NCBI GenBank assembly: GCA_951804985.1
Contig: OX638133.1
Span: 8,948,501 to 9,012,500, forward strand
Direction: 5' to 3'
From: Dryomyza anilis
Lineage: Eukaryota > Arthropoda > Insecta > Diptera > Dryomyzidae
Length of the DNA: 64,000 nucleotides
Shown in pieces: positions 11,901 to 23,927 of this stretch. Every line of letters starts with the position of its first letter. Position 1 is the stretch's first letter. The translations under genes were made by a program, and so were the position numbers. Below the pieces are notes generated by a model. The model saw only the letters and a program-made list of their open reading frames with translations, searched no databases and had not been told where the DNA came from.

Positions 11901-12399
11901 CACTCAAATTCAGATGTTGTTGAAATTGCTTTGTGATATTGGGGTGTTCTAAATGGTTTATATACCATAAAATGTTATTAGTGTAAAATCTTTTGTATTT
12001 TATAATTAAAAATTTAAAAAGTTATATTTAAAGATCAGTTAAATTGTATACTTTAATGTTTTATATAGAATATATCGATGCTTCTTAAGAAAAGTAAGAT
12101 CGTTTAAATGTTGTAATTAAAGTTTTTAAAATATAGTTTTATTTCTAAAACGAAGATATAGAGTATTCCGCCATTCTAGTACTAAAATTAAGGAAAGACA
12201 TCTATTCAACATGATTGTTTTAGGGTAATTAATCTCCTATATTCTGAAGCCCCTCGTTACCGATTTTTTTTCATTCGGATTTCATTTGATTTTACATAAA
12301 ACAACTGATTTCGAAATTTCCGTTCGGCACAGCTCCTAGAATAGCTTGACATTAGTATTTGTAGCGGAGACTCGGATTCTGGATGTCCGGTACGTATCC

Positions 12400-12814
12400 C
12401 TAGTAGAAATTTTGGTAGGGCTATGGTCATGAAGTGATCATGTCATTATTTGAGATGATCGGGATATGACGAGGACCATAATGTCCTTGTAACGCAATGT
12501 CCTGATCATGTACTGACCTCAGGCCATGATCATCTACTGATCGGGCAATTCCCGATTTTATTATTTACGCGACAATTGTCTTGTCAGAGCCCGAACATAA
12601 TAGGGTTTCTCTCATTAAATCTCGATCATTGCCTCATGCTGATTTCGTTATGTGGAACAAATAATGTACCTATGATCGGGAACATTGACTACTTAGATAA
12701 TGTAAACCCTGGTATGGTAAGCATGATAAGGGCAATGATCATATTTTCTCTAATAGGGCTTACCCAACGAAAACCCGATCATTTCCCGATGGCGCATCGG
12801 GCAATTTCTACTAG
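12400..12814. mobile_element. ~415-bp MITE, copy 1 (TAGTAGAAATT ends)
   Basis: It begins CCTAGTAGAAATTTTGGTAGG and ends GGGCAATTTCTACTAG, giving short inverted ends. The interior (ATGATCGGGATATGACGAGG, TCAGAGCCCGA) is repeated almost base for base at 28748-29163. The short open frame inside it is not conserved as a protein between copies and is taken as chance. A diverged relative may lie at 13858-13994. Confidence 0.8.
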
Positions 12815-14330
12815 TGTAGGACAAAAAGAATTCAGATTCAAGTAAATCAAATTGAAAATTGAATGATTACAAAATTAATATCATTTTGGTTTTAAGGAAT
12901 TTTTGTTTTTAGAAAAAATGAATGAGTACTACTTAAGTTTTTAAGGGTTTTATAGAATTTTGAGTTATTTGAATTTTATTTTATATAACAATAGCAAATC
13001 ATAAAACAAAAAAACAAGCCAAAAAAAAAGAAACACAATTTACATAGCTACGACTTTTGACGGTATTCTGACCTCTTTTTAAAAACTTGAGCGATGAGAA
13101 CATGTTTTTCCGATATAATAATGCGTCGCAGCTTTGACGATACATATAATTGGAAATTGTACAATAATATTAATAATAATATTTTAAAATCAAGGTAAAA
13201 GTAGTAGCTAAACTTATTATATTGCGTAAATGTTTACTTGCTACGCATTTGTAAGAAAGTAGTTTACTGAAAAAAATTACTGAAATATACGAAATTGTTG
13301 TATACTATACAAACAGCTGATCTCACCCCTATTTACACTTTATACGCACCATAGCTAAATTCCACCCTACCACAGATCTTATGCATTGCATGGAAACAAA
13401 ATAGAGATTTTGCTTTTTATATATAAAAATTGCAATAAAAACTTTTTAAAATTAATTAAATCAGTATTTTTTAATTAATGCGCTACACGAGCCGCATACA
13501 TTAAAAAAAATATAGGTTTAGCTCTTCTTTGGACAATAAAAAAAGAATCAAAAAAGAAAGAAAAAAAGAACGTTTGCCAAAAATGTTTTATTTGTTGTTA
13601 TTTTTTAATTGTTGTTGACAATATTGCTGATAATTTTGTAAACAAAAATTTGATTGTGGTCACCAATGATTAGTGACTAAAAATACGCGTGTGTTGAACG
13701 TGTGATGGGCACGTAGGCAAAAATTTAGTGATTTGTATAGAATTTTTGTTCAATAGGAAGTGATTATAAGAATATGAAGTTTCTTAAAGAATTATTAATT
13801 TTGTATTTGTAATCATTTTTAATCATACATATATCAAATAAAAATATATCTCATTTACCCCTAGTAAAATTGTGTTAGTGCCATGATCGGGTGATGTTTA
13901 TTGAATTTTACTAAGTCATAAATCCCACCAGTTACATGACGAATATGATCAAGTCATGACCATCATGTCTATCCTTATCGTGTAAATTTCTACAAAGAAA
14001 CATTTTTGAATAAGGATCGAGTTTATTAATTCCTAAAATTCTAAGTCCCCCGGGTATACGATGATAAAATTATCTGATCAGGCTGTCACATCAGTGCCGC
14101 TATTTGAATTCGCCATCCTAATCAGGCTTCCTGATTCATTCTAGTAATATTTAAAAAAGAATCAAACTCTTTGTATCTACAGTTTTACTTACACTTACTC
14201 TGAAGCTCTAATATGAGTCTTTTCAAAATCCTGAATGTCTTAATTTCATTCAAAAAAAAGGGTCTCAACTTATATAATTTTTTAATTTTGCGTTCTTTTA
14301 CATTTTTTTTCCCCAAGAATACTGTTTTTT
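12815..14330. other. AT-rich intergenic stretch
   Basis: No gene is seen. 13858-14140 contains scattered ATGATCGGG / CTGATCAGGC motifs that may be an old relative of the MITE at 12400-12814. Related CAGGCAACATATCAGG-type sequence recurs near 32550. Confidence 0.4.
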
Positions 14331-14333
14331 TTA

Positions 14334-14645
14334 GCCGCGGTAGCTCAGTGGTTAGTGCGTTGGACTGCGAGCCGAAAGTTCCCCGGTTCAAGCATGGACT
14401 GGGGCTAACAACATCTTTTCATAGAAACATTCTTCTATACCGCGCTACCGCTCGGCAGTAAATGGCAAACCTACGAGAGTAAAACATTGCCTATGAAAAG
14501 CTCTCACCCGCCGTTCGGATTCGGTAATAAACTGTAGGTCCGATCACTCTGAGTATAAATATAACACGCACAGCTCAAAATGGTGAGATAGCTCGGACTG
14601 AGTTATTATAGGACTGTAGTGTCAAACTATTATATTATTATTATA
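14334..14645 (+). mobile_element. tRNA-derived SINE, copy A
   Basis: The 5' head GCCGCGGTAGCTCAGTGGTTA has an RNA polymerase III A box, and CCGGTTCAAGC about 45 bases later is a B box. Both lie in a tRNA-like head of about 72 bases ending ACTGGGGC. The body (ACAACATCTTTTCATAG..., CACCCGCCGTTCGGATTCGG, AACACGCACAGCTCAAAATGG) is shared with the other copies, and the 3' end is an ATT-rich tail. ATACTGT flanks it on both sides (about 14319-14325 and 14643-14649), compatible with target duplication. The short open frame in it is the usual by-product of such repeats. Confidence 0.85.
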
Positions 14646-15240
14646 CTGTACCCAAATCGTGTGTAGTTTTTTTTTGTATATTTGTAGCCACAAAAGACAA
14701 AAACAAAAGGGCGAATTCGAAAAATTGAAAATGTTGTCATGCCGAAAGGGCGAATATTTTCGTTTTTTTTGCCATAACTTTATTTGGTATAAGATAAAAT
14801 AGTGGTGTAACGGCATTAATTGTTTGTTTTTAAAGCACCTATCGATCATCATCATTATTTTAAAATATTTTTTTGAATTTTTATCATTTGCCAGAAAAAG
14901 GTTTAGTAAAATATTTTCAATAATGATGCTAATCGATAGGTGCTTTAAAATCAAACAATTAATGCTTCTACATCACTATTTTATCTTGCACCAATAAAAA
15001 GTTATAGCAAAAAATCGAAAATATTTGCGTTTTGGTCAGGATATAGCCTCACAAAATCCATATTAATAATTCAATAAGTTGTTCAAATCCACAGATATTT
15101 TATATACATTATAATAATTGATTAATAAACCGAAATAACAGAAAAAATTGAAAAAAAACTAAATTTTACTAATTTTTAAAGCACTTAAAACTTTAAAATT
15201 TAATTTCCCAATATTTTTAAAAATGCATATTCGCCCATTT
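14640..15240. repeat. Interspersed repeat with internal foldback, copy 1
   Basis: Matches 25885-26240 over CCACAAAAG, AAGGGCGAAT, GTTTTGGTCAGGATATAGC and CTCACAAAATCC. This copy contains an extra inverted structure at about 14755-15010 (GATAAAATAGTGGTGTAACGG ... CTTCTACATCACTATTTTATC) that the second copy lacks. Confidence 0.7.
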
Positions 15241-15360
15241 AGCATTACAGTGACAATATTTTTTTAAAAAAATTCTCTATTTTGAATAATGCATGTAAGT
15301 AACAAGTGAGTCTTTTAATTTAAAATGTCAGCATTATTATTTTTTCTTTTAATATATCAA

Positions 15361-15611
15361 TGATGTTTTGTTTTGAATCTAATTTTATCACTGAAATCGG
15401 GAAAATCCCGATTTTTCGATAATTGCGGCCAATGATGCAGTTGGGTTCTGGGCAATTCACAAATAAAACAAATTAGAAATATAATAATGAGGTTTGGTTT
15501 TGAATTCAATTTCATCATTGAAATCGGGAATATCCCTATTTTTAGAAAATTGCGGCCAGCGATGCAGTTAGGTTCTGGGCAATTCCCAAATAAAACAAAT
15601 TAGAAATGTAG
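15361..15611. repeat. Two tandem ~125-bp units
   Basis: GAAATCGGGAAAATCCC...GCGGCCAATGATGCAGTT...CAAATAAAACAAATTAG occurs twice in succession (15361-15488 and 15489-15611), about 85% alike by eye. Confidence 0.75.
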
Positions 15612-15642
15612 TACTTTAAAAATTCAAAGAAATATGTCAATT

Positions 15643-15872
15643 ACACCCAGTATACTATATAAACTATATAAATAATAGTTTTTTACTATTAAAAATAGTC
15701 AATAGGATAAATTATTATTTAAATCGGAAAATACCATTAAATACTTGAAAATACCATGACATTGCCATTGAGTTTATATGAGAAGATTTATTTTTTGTAA
15801 ACTATTAAATCAATAATTGTCATAAATTGACAAACTTTAATGGAATTTACGGAACTTTTTTTCTGGGTGTAC
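15643..15872. mobile_element. ~228-bp MITE (ACACCCAG ends), intact copy
   Basis: It starts ACACCCAG and ends CTGGGTGT. The interior includes AATAGTTTTTTACTATT and AATACCATGACATTGCC. The same family is at 23928-24405 (carrying a SINE) and in reverse at 55646-55855, where the ends are the shorter CTCAG/CTGAG. Confidence 0.8.
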
Positions 15873-16129
15873 AATTATAAAACAATCATTGGGAAAATTG
15901 TATTATTTTAACTAAACGAATTTATCTTTTCATAAATTCGTAAAAGAATGAAATACATTTAATACATTTAAGAGAGAATCAATTACAAAGAATTATTAAA
16001 ATTTCAAAAACGAATGAATCAAAAGTAAAATTTTTAAATGAAATGTATTTCAAAAACTCAGCTTCCCACCAAATTTTATTAAAACCGACAAACATCATGC
16101 CACAACATTGATATTTTCGACTTGCAATG

Positions 16130-16640
16130 TTCCACCTGATCATCACCGATCGTTATACGCATTTTTGCTGCCGGCTGTAGTGCAACAGCACAACAACAAG
16201 GGGGGCACCAACAGCTATCAGTAGCAGCAACAACAACAACATAAGATCAACAAACGTTTTTGGGCACAATAACAATTTTCCATTCGCTGCCAACGTGATC
16301 GTCACGCATGTAAGTGATGATCAATGCAGGCAGGCAGCAGGCAACAGCTCCAGCTCAGACATTGTCGTCATGGCAACGCTACGACAATGCGCAATGAATG
16401 GCAACAGCAACGGGCGAAGAAACGCGACGTAGGAAACGAGTTTTTGTTTTGGTTGTTGTTTTTGCAGTTACTTTTTTTCTGAAGTTGTTGATCGTGGTTG
16501 TTTTGAGTTTGTTTTTTGTGTTATTATAATTTTTTTTATACGATGTTGTTTTTCTCCTCAGTTTGGAGTATGTTTTTCTCACTCTCAATAGGGTCTGAAA
16601 ACACTCTGCGCAATTGTTGTGCATAAATATAAAAACAATT
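16130..16640. other. GC-richer, non-repetitive island of unknown role
   Basis: Within AT-rich DNA this stretch has CAACAA/CAGCAG-type runs, GGCAGGCAGCAGGCAACAGC and ACGTGATCGTCACGCATG. This composition is common in fly 5' untranslated exons and enhancers. An 81-codon minus-strand open frame is low-complexity Lys/Thr-rich and unconvincing as a protein. It could be an untranslated exon of a gene whose coding part is elsewhere, or a regulatory element. Confidence 0.3.
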
Positions 16641-17059
16641 TAATTTAGAATTTGTAATTGTTTGTTTACTTAATAAAATGTATAAACACTAACGTATCTG
16701 TGTAGTATGTTTATCTACATGTGTAAATAATTGAGACCTCGGAGATTTAAAATTACCATGTTCATTTATTGAAAAAAAAAATGTAATCGGATTTGTATTC
16801 TATACAATTTCCAAATGTAAATCAAAAAAAGTCAATTGGAATTAAGATATTTCATTTGAAAAAAAAAAGGTATTCTGAATTACAAATGGAGAGTTATGAA
16901 TCTCAATTGATATTTTCTGAATTTAATGTTATGAAGATCAAATAATTTATTCTGAAAATCAAAACTACAGTTGATATGTTTTGAATTTCAGATGGAATTT
17001 CAATTGATCTTTTTTTTGTGTTACCTAAAAAGTGTGTCGAGAGAGTATGGTGCGTCGAA

Positions 17060-18200
17060 ATCATGCGATAAATTGCGATATAAAGTACCAAAACCGGTAC
17101 TTTAAATCGCAACTTTGACTTGAATTTTTGCAAAATGTCGACGTGATGGGTACTGTGCTTTTTTCGTGTCACGCTTGAAAATCTGAATTCGTGCGAGCAA
17201 ATCGCCGTGGAACCGATTCCGGTTCCAAAAATCGAAACGATTCCGGTCCCCAAGAGGTTACGATTTCGAATAGGTTCCGATTCAGAGAATAAAACAGTAC
17301 CAAAGTTAATTTTTTAATTCTTTATAATAATGGACCGTAAAGAACCGGTACCGGAACCGATTGAAAAAAATGTGTTGAACCGGAATCTGAACCCATATAT
17401 TTTTTTTGGTTGCAACCGGAATCGGAGCCGCTATTTTTATACCCTACACTAAGAGTGAAAGGGTATATTCAGTTTGGTATGCCGTTTGTAACACCCAGAA
17501 GGAAGCTTCTCCTGTATGGAAAAGTATATATATTCATGATCAGCATGACCTCCTGAGTCCATTTAACGATGTCCGTCCCTCTGTCTGTCTGTTGAAATCA
17601 CGATTACAGAAAAAGTAGAAGAGATAGAACAATGAAACTTTAGATTTCGATTACTTATATATCTAAGCTGTCTGAACATGGCATGATCGGTCTATTGTGA
17701 CCTGAGAACCGACCACTTATGTTCAAATACCTCATATAAAATTGAATATCTACAGATCAATATGACTGTATACGTGCTTAGGTGAACTTTTTTTGGTCAA
17801 ATATATATTGACTCATGCTCAAATACATGAAAATAATGTTTTTCGGCGAAACGACTTGTGGTTACAAAAAAAAAAAATCGAAATTCGGTACACCTACTCA
17901 TTTGTAAATAACACCTATAGGTGTTATTATGATACTTTAAAATTTGCCATGTGATCTAACCTTCCCAACTGGTTAAATCTTGGAACAAGAACCGCCACCG
18001 ATATGCCAAGGGTTTTAGTGCCTCTCTGCGACCGCTAAGAATCGGAATTGTAACCGGAAAAGTTTCGATTTTTGGAACCGGAATCTGAACCGTCATTAAA
18101 AATGTGTGGAACCGGAACCCATAAAATTTTTTGGTTGAAAACGAAATCGGAACCGTTATTTTTAAAATCTTGAAACCAGAACCGTAACCGATATTTTATA
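17060..18200. repeat. Degenerate GGAACCGGAATC-type minisatellite interrupted by an insertion
   Basis: GGAACCGGAATCTGAACC / GGAATCGGAACCG-like units occur at 17200-17430 and again at 17990-18200. The intervening 17436-17976 is a TATACCCTACAC element. The uninterrupted form ACCGTTATTTTTAAAATCTTG near 18155 shows what the insertion site looked like. Confidence 0.7.
17436..17976 (+). mobile_element. TATACCCTACAC interspersed element, subfamily 2, copy 1
   Basis: It starts TTTTTATACCCTACACTAAG and ends CTTCCCAACTGGTTA. It contains GGAAAAGTATATATATTC, a GATCAGCATGAC and ATGTCCGTCCCTCTGTCTG. A closely similar, longer copy is at 60466-61143, and a related subfamily is at 54299-55075 and 56016-56820. 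The chance open frame inside is not counted as a gene. Confidence 0.75.
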
Positions 18201-18229
18201 GTGTTTATACTGTTTATAATATTATTTTT

Positions 18230-18605
18230 CACGTTTTGCCTAGTTTTTCAAGTGATTCCGTGCTTTTTCGTGTTTTCTTCCGTGTTTCTTCGTGTCTTTC
18301 TATATCCCGTGTTTTATTGTGCTTCTCGTGCGTGCCTTTAAATTTAGACGTCGGGCTCGTGCGTGTTACCTATCGGCGTGTATGTGCCATCAGAAACATA
18401 CACGCGCCCATCTCAAGTACGCAATAAGAATCAGGAGACCGAAATCTAACAGAAATGATAAAACGGGAAGAAATAAATACTGGATTTTGCAGTTTATTTC
18501 AAAAGTCTTTTCCGGTCAACTCACAAATAAAAATTCCATAGCTTTGGTAAACTTTTGTCGTTCGTAACAATAGGGGCGTTCAAATGGACGGCCCTATTGT
18601 TACCT
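18230..18605. other. Transcribed-repeat-like stretch ending in a short hairpin
   Basis: CGTGTTTCTTCGTGTC-type pyrimidine-rich sequence, an AATAAA near 18474 and a hairpin GTAACAATAGGG...CCCTATTGTTAC at about 18564-18601 lie close together. This might be a solo LTR or the 5' end of a retroelement, but no paired end was found. Confidence 0.25.
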
Positions 18606-20460
18606 TAAACTGGATTGAGAGCTTCATATTCCAGAATCATTCCTATTTAACCAAGTTCTTCTTTTTTTATTTTTGGAGGATTTCAGGGAAATGAGCGGCA
18701 AAATATTCTGAATTTTCTGTTAAAACGCAGTTCTACCTAATTTTCTACTAGGAAAAGTAAATACACAAGTTATCTATGTTTTGTGTTTCATTGAACGACC
18801 TAATTTTATTTTGCTATAATCGTGATTTATCGTGACAGACTTATCGACGGCAATTTACTAATAGTACTGATTACACATTTTATTCGTTAATTACAACGAT
18901 AATACTACGAATAACTTTATGTCAATATTTTTTTTATGCCTTTTTTTATAATTATTTTGTTTTTATAATTAATTTTTTTATTATTTTTTGAATATTTTTT
19001 TTATAAATTATGTTTTTTTTTGTTAAATTTGTTTATTAGTATTTTTCCCATGTGGCATTGTTATCTTTCGAATTGTGTGACGTCAAAGCCCCACGTTGAA
19101 CTACTAAATGGGTTCAGCCCCCCAATCAGTAGAGATGACTTTTTGTTTGTGTCTCATATATATATTTGTTTGTTTATACTCTTGGTTATTTTTAAATTTA
19201 TGAATTCTAGAAAACGAAAGTGTGTCCGGCACAATTTCGCACGTATGTCGTTTTTTTTCACATGTTCTCAAATACTTGAGCATTAATACATATAATTTAT
19301 TTTTACACCGTTTTATATTATAGACGTAGAAGTATAAATAAAAAAATCACTTTTACTCTTTTCCAATTTTTTCTTTAAAATTTTAATAATTAGTATTACA
19401 TAAAATCGTTGATGAAATTGAAATATTGTAATGCTATTTGAAAGTTGAGCATTATCCCCTCCAATTGATATCAATATTGCATTTTAAAAATAACTTTTTT
19501 AAATGTCATTTGTAAGTTTACCCGCTGTAATCATAATTTTTCTCTGAATATATTATACATTATCTCATTATTTGCAAAAATAACTGCAAAAAAAACTCAA
19601 TAAAAAAATAATGACGGCACATGCAAACATAAATAATAATTGCAGACAATTGATTTTAATTGAAATCAACTATATTTACTACATTTGATTCGTTCAATAA
19701 AAATCAATAATAATAACTGTCACAATTTCAAATCATCTTCAATGCAATAATAATTTGCATTTAACGAAATTATAATTATTAATGCAAACAAAAAAAAATC
19801 ATTACAAACAATTCATTTTTATTGTTTAACTAGATGTTGGAAAACAACTTCCCTGAATATGGAAATATGTAAGAAAAGTGGAAAATTATACAAAATAATT
19901 ATACAGTAACATTAAAAGGTTATTTTTGTTTGTATAAATTGTTGTATAGTTGTCTTATAGAATGCCATTAACTGTGTAGTACAAGTTGATATAGTCGTTA
20001 TAAAGGAAAACTAACTAATAACCAAAGATTTATCAAAAATATTCAAAAGACTTCACAGTTAAGATAGATATACAAATTTATGATCAAAAAGCAAAAATAT
20101 AATTTGGAAAATAGTAAATTTTCGCTATTTGGTACAATTTTTTATAATATGAATGCTTAAACTTAATAAAAATAGTATTCTATTTTAAGAATGACGATAT
20201 TATCTGCGTAGTATTTATGATAAAACTTATTTGTATAAATTATAATACCTATATTTTAAAACAAATTTATATATTTTAATAAAGTTCTTTCATTATGCTT
20301 ATCATGTTTATATGATAATTTTAATATTTATTTAACATATACATAACTGTAGCTACTGTTTATTTTTCAAAAAGTTCAGCCAGCAGTCAACTTATCTCAG
20401 AATTTATGAAGTTATTTATATTTTAACATTTTAATTTTTATCAAATTAATATTTATTTAA
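18606..20460. other. AT-rich intergenic stretch
   Basis: No gene, RNA or clear repeat is supported here. Poly-T and poly-A runs dominate 18930-19030 and 19560-19800. Confidence 0.4.
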
Positions 20461-20469
20461 TTTACTTGA

Positions 20470-21770
20470 GTAAACATTATGAACGAGCCGGACAATTATT
20501 CAATAATTCTTTCCCGAGAGCCGATAACCGGACAATTCATACCAATTCTTCTCCAGAATATTCTTCTCCGATATAATTCATCCCAGAGATGCTTAATTTT
20601 ATTTCTTTTTCGAGAAACTATCCAGTAGTAAATTTGTCCAGGCCTTGTCAGTAGAAGTCCTGTTATAACAACTTCTTAGCATGCTCAATACACATTCTAC
20701 CATCACTGAAGCTAGTGTACTTCCAGCACACCTTCTAGAGAATCAGCGCCCATCGATTTGGTGACTATATCTAATATTTTTCAAATACAAAATCGAAGCG
20801 TAATGAGTCAAACTATTTTTTGAGACCTTCTAAGAGCCGTTCTCATAGACACGAATAGGGAAGTCCTGCAAAAATGTTATTTCATATAAAAAAGAAGAAA
20901 AGAAAACATTTAGTCGGGAAGGGGTTCTAACTGCTTGAGAATCAGTGCTAGCATAGCATCTTACGCCTGAAATTTGCTACTGGGTAATTGCCTCGGGGAA
21001 GAAAAGTCTTGGGAAAAATTTTAGAAAAAAGTATTTTTTTAAGAAGATTTAAAAGAATTATCTCAGTGAAGAATTGTTAAGGGAAAAGAATTGTTTTGTA
21101 AAACAATTGTGTAGGGAATATATTATCACGGGGAAGAATTGCCTCCGAAAAGAAGACTAGTTTCCGTAAATAATTGTCTCGGAAAAGTATTGTCTCCCGA
21201 ATGAATTCTTTCGAAATTAATTGTGTCGGGGATGATTGATTGTCTGGTGAAGAACAGGTTGGTTATGAATTGTCCGGGTATGAATTGTCTCGAAAAAAAA
21301 TGAAAAATATTGGGAATTGTCTGACGCCTTTGCAATAGGGGAAAAATAGCTCCGCCTAAATTTGTCTTAGGAGGAATTGGCTTACGGAATAAATATTAAG
21401 AGAAAATAATGTATTTACTACCGAGAGCTTTGTATCAGAAAGAAGTGTTTTGGGGACAAATTATAACATGAAAGTATTGCTCGGGAAAGAATTGCTTCGA
21501 TACTTTGGCCTCCCAAAAGAAAAGTTCCGATATTAATAGTCTCGGGAATGAATTGTTCTCGAAAGAATTGTCAGGGGAAACAATTTTCGGGGAAGAATTG
21601 TCTCAGGGAAGAATTGTCTAGAGCAACAAATTGTCTAGAGCAACAAATTTTTGTTTCTCAAATGAATAGTTCCGGAAAGAATTATCTCGGAGAATAATTG
21701 TTCTGGAAAAAATTATTTCGGCGAAACATTTTTTTGCGATTGAATTTTCGGTGAAATAATTTTTCCAAAT
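20470..21770. repeat. Degenerate GAATTGTCTCGGGGAA minisatellite with opposite-strand flank
   Basis: From about 20940 to 21770 a 20-25-base motif approximating GAATTGTCTCGGGGAA recurs many times with heavy divergence. At 20470-20650 the same motif family appears on the other strand (ACAATTCATACCAATTCTTC, TTCCCGAGAG). Two minus-strand open frames here are translations of the repeat and not genes. Confidence 0.7.
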
Positions 21771-21802
21771 TATGATACGTAATAAGAAGCATAATCTATG
21801 CC

Positions 21803-22024
21803 ATCGTTTAGAACGAAAAGGCACCAAATACATTTTTATAAAAAACTTAAATTTCGAGTTTGTTGATTAATAATATAAAAAATAATTGATGCATTTTTAA
21901 AGTTGAAAAATCAACTAATAGATTTACATTTTCTTATCATTATCGATTAAAAATTGGAAGATTTTGTTTTTTTGTAAATGAATATTTTGCATTTTGAAAA
22001 TTATTTGGTGACTTTTCGTTCTAC
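21803..22024. mobile_element. Palindromic MITE (CGTTCTAC/GTAGAACG family), copy 2
   Basis: It starts ATCGTTTAGAACGAAAAG and ends GGTGACTTTTCGTTCTAC, with the family interior AAACTTAAATTTCGAGTTTG. It is slightly shorter than the 4084-4345 copy. Confidence 0.75.
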
Positions 22025-23927
22025 TTTTTTAGCTGATAAAAGAAATAAGTTTTGCACTAATTTAAAAACAAAATAAAAACAAGCCAAATATTTTGCAAAG
22101 TAGTTCAAGATCAACATGATCGTTTGCAAAAATTATGACATATTTGTGATTTTTTTTTTGTTTTTAGCTTAGAATTTTTTATTATAAAAATATTATAGAT
22201 ATTTAAATGATTTCCTGTTTTTATCAAAAATGCGGTCATAGAACTCTGTGTTTGTGCAAAAATATTTAATTCACTCACATATTGTCAGCCATATTGTATG
22301 GATTTTGATATTTTTCAAATAGATCACTAAAGTTTTTGTTATTATTTTAGTATTTTTTTTGAGCTAATTTTAAAACGTATTTTTTTGTTCTTCTCATAAA
22401 CACACGCGCGCCAAACTAATGAAATTTCATTTATTTAGTACAACAAAATTTTCTGCATATATATGAATTATTTCATTTTATCTTATTTCAGATAATTTAA
22501 ACAAACAACCGCCTGTGTTGGCGTAAACGAGTCTTCTAAAGATTGTTTTAAAAATTGAGTTAACCAAATGGACACAGCGCTATAATTGCGGCAAGAAAGT
22601 CAGAGAATAATGTGTAATAAATGACAAAAAAAGTAATATGAAAAATTTTGAAAAATAAATAAATAAATTTATAAAATTTTCAGCTGTATTTTGAGTGTAG
22701 GTAGAAACATGAAAATGTTATAGCAACAAATGAGAAAAACAGATGAATTGGAAAATAAAAAGTTATTAATTTTCTTTTTTTATACTGAATTTTTTATTTT
22801 AATTTGTTAAATTCTTTTTTAAATCTGACTTAAAAGTTATTTCTTTAATCAATACAATTTTATTTTACTACGTTGTAAAAGTAAAACTTGCCAAATATAT
22901 TTTAAAAATATCTATACGTGATGTTCCAACTTCAGATGGACATTTTATTAATATTTTTATTATTTTGTTCTAGAATGCGAATTCAAAATTAAACTTAAAT
23001 TAAGTTTAAAAGTGTCAATTAAAAATTTAAACTTAATATGAAATTAAAACATTTTTTTGTTCAATTTAAAATATAGCTGAATTTTATATATGTCCCGTTT
23101 TTAACTCTAAAACACAGAGTTTAAATTGTTTTCTCGGTGTCGTTTTATATCTACACCGACGACCTGTTATTACATGGTACGTTGAACCCTATCCAACCAA
23201 TGCATTTATCTTTCACTGAACTTTTCACTACATATATATTTCATTTTCGCGTTCTGTGCATGTTTCCAAATGAACTTTGATCATTAATCTTGAATAAAAA
23301 ATAGAATATCAATCAAAAACCATCAAAAATATTGCATATAACTTTAAAAAATAATCGATATATTAAATTTTTAAGTATACTATTAATTAATTCAAACATT
23401 TTTTATCAAATTCGTAAATTATATGCGTTTACTTGCAGACTGCTATAATTTTTCTTCGCATTCTGCGCACTGCGACATTTTGTGCCATTGACTGTGATAA
23501 TTTTTGTCGACTTTTCTCATTACGTTTTTATTATATTTTTAAATATAGGAAATGTCATCAAACTAATTATTATTTTCTTGCTATAAAGCAGTCAGTGTCA
23601 GAGGACCTTTATATATCATGGTTTGGCGTGACATTGACCCATTATTATTTTTCTTTATAGGGACATATTTTATATTATATGGACATTTATTATATTTAAG
23701 GTGCAAAATAATTATGCGTAAATTTATGTTAGCCCAAACCAATTATGTATATCTTTATTTTAAAGAGAATTTAATTTTACGAATATATTGATTATGTTAC
23801 GTTTGTATTGTTTTCCAACAATTATAACCATTTTATCAATTAAACTATTTTTTAAGATCTCTTGTCTCTTTTAAAAAAAGATTGGGCTAATCATTGAATG
23901 ATTTTCGCATAAGGTACTTGCGACAGC
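22025..23927. other. AT-rich intergenic stretch
   Basis: No gene is supported. An open frame at 23433-23660 has no recognisable domain and AT-rich composition. 22984-23050 holds repeated TTAAACTTAA motifs. Confidence 0.4.

Noticed and set aside
12576..12845. 89-codon open frame
   Set aside because: It lies mostly within a MITE; the second copy at 28748-29163 does not preserve the frame (a 10-base insertion breaks it).
14334..14405. Possible functional tRNA gene with A and B boxes
   Set aside because: The same head is followed by the same non-tRNA body at four places, so it is a SINE head; acceptor-stem pairing is also poor.
17406..17618. 70-codon open frame ending near a Cys/Leu stretch
   Set aside because: It spans the start of a TATACCCTACAC repeat and has no counterpart in the other copies.
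18230..18605. Solo LTR
   Set aside because: Only an AATAAA and a hairpin are seen; no TG..CA ends with target duplication and no second copy in the window.
20940..21833. Two Phe/Ser/Arg-rich minus-strand open frames
   Set aside because: They are direct translations of the GAATTGTCTCGGGG minisatellite.
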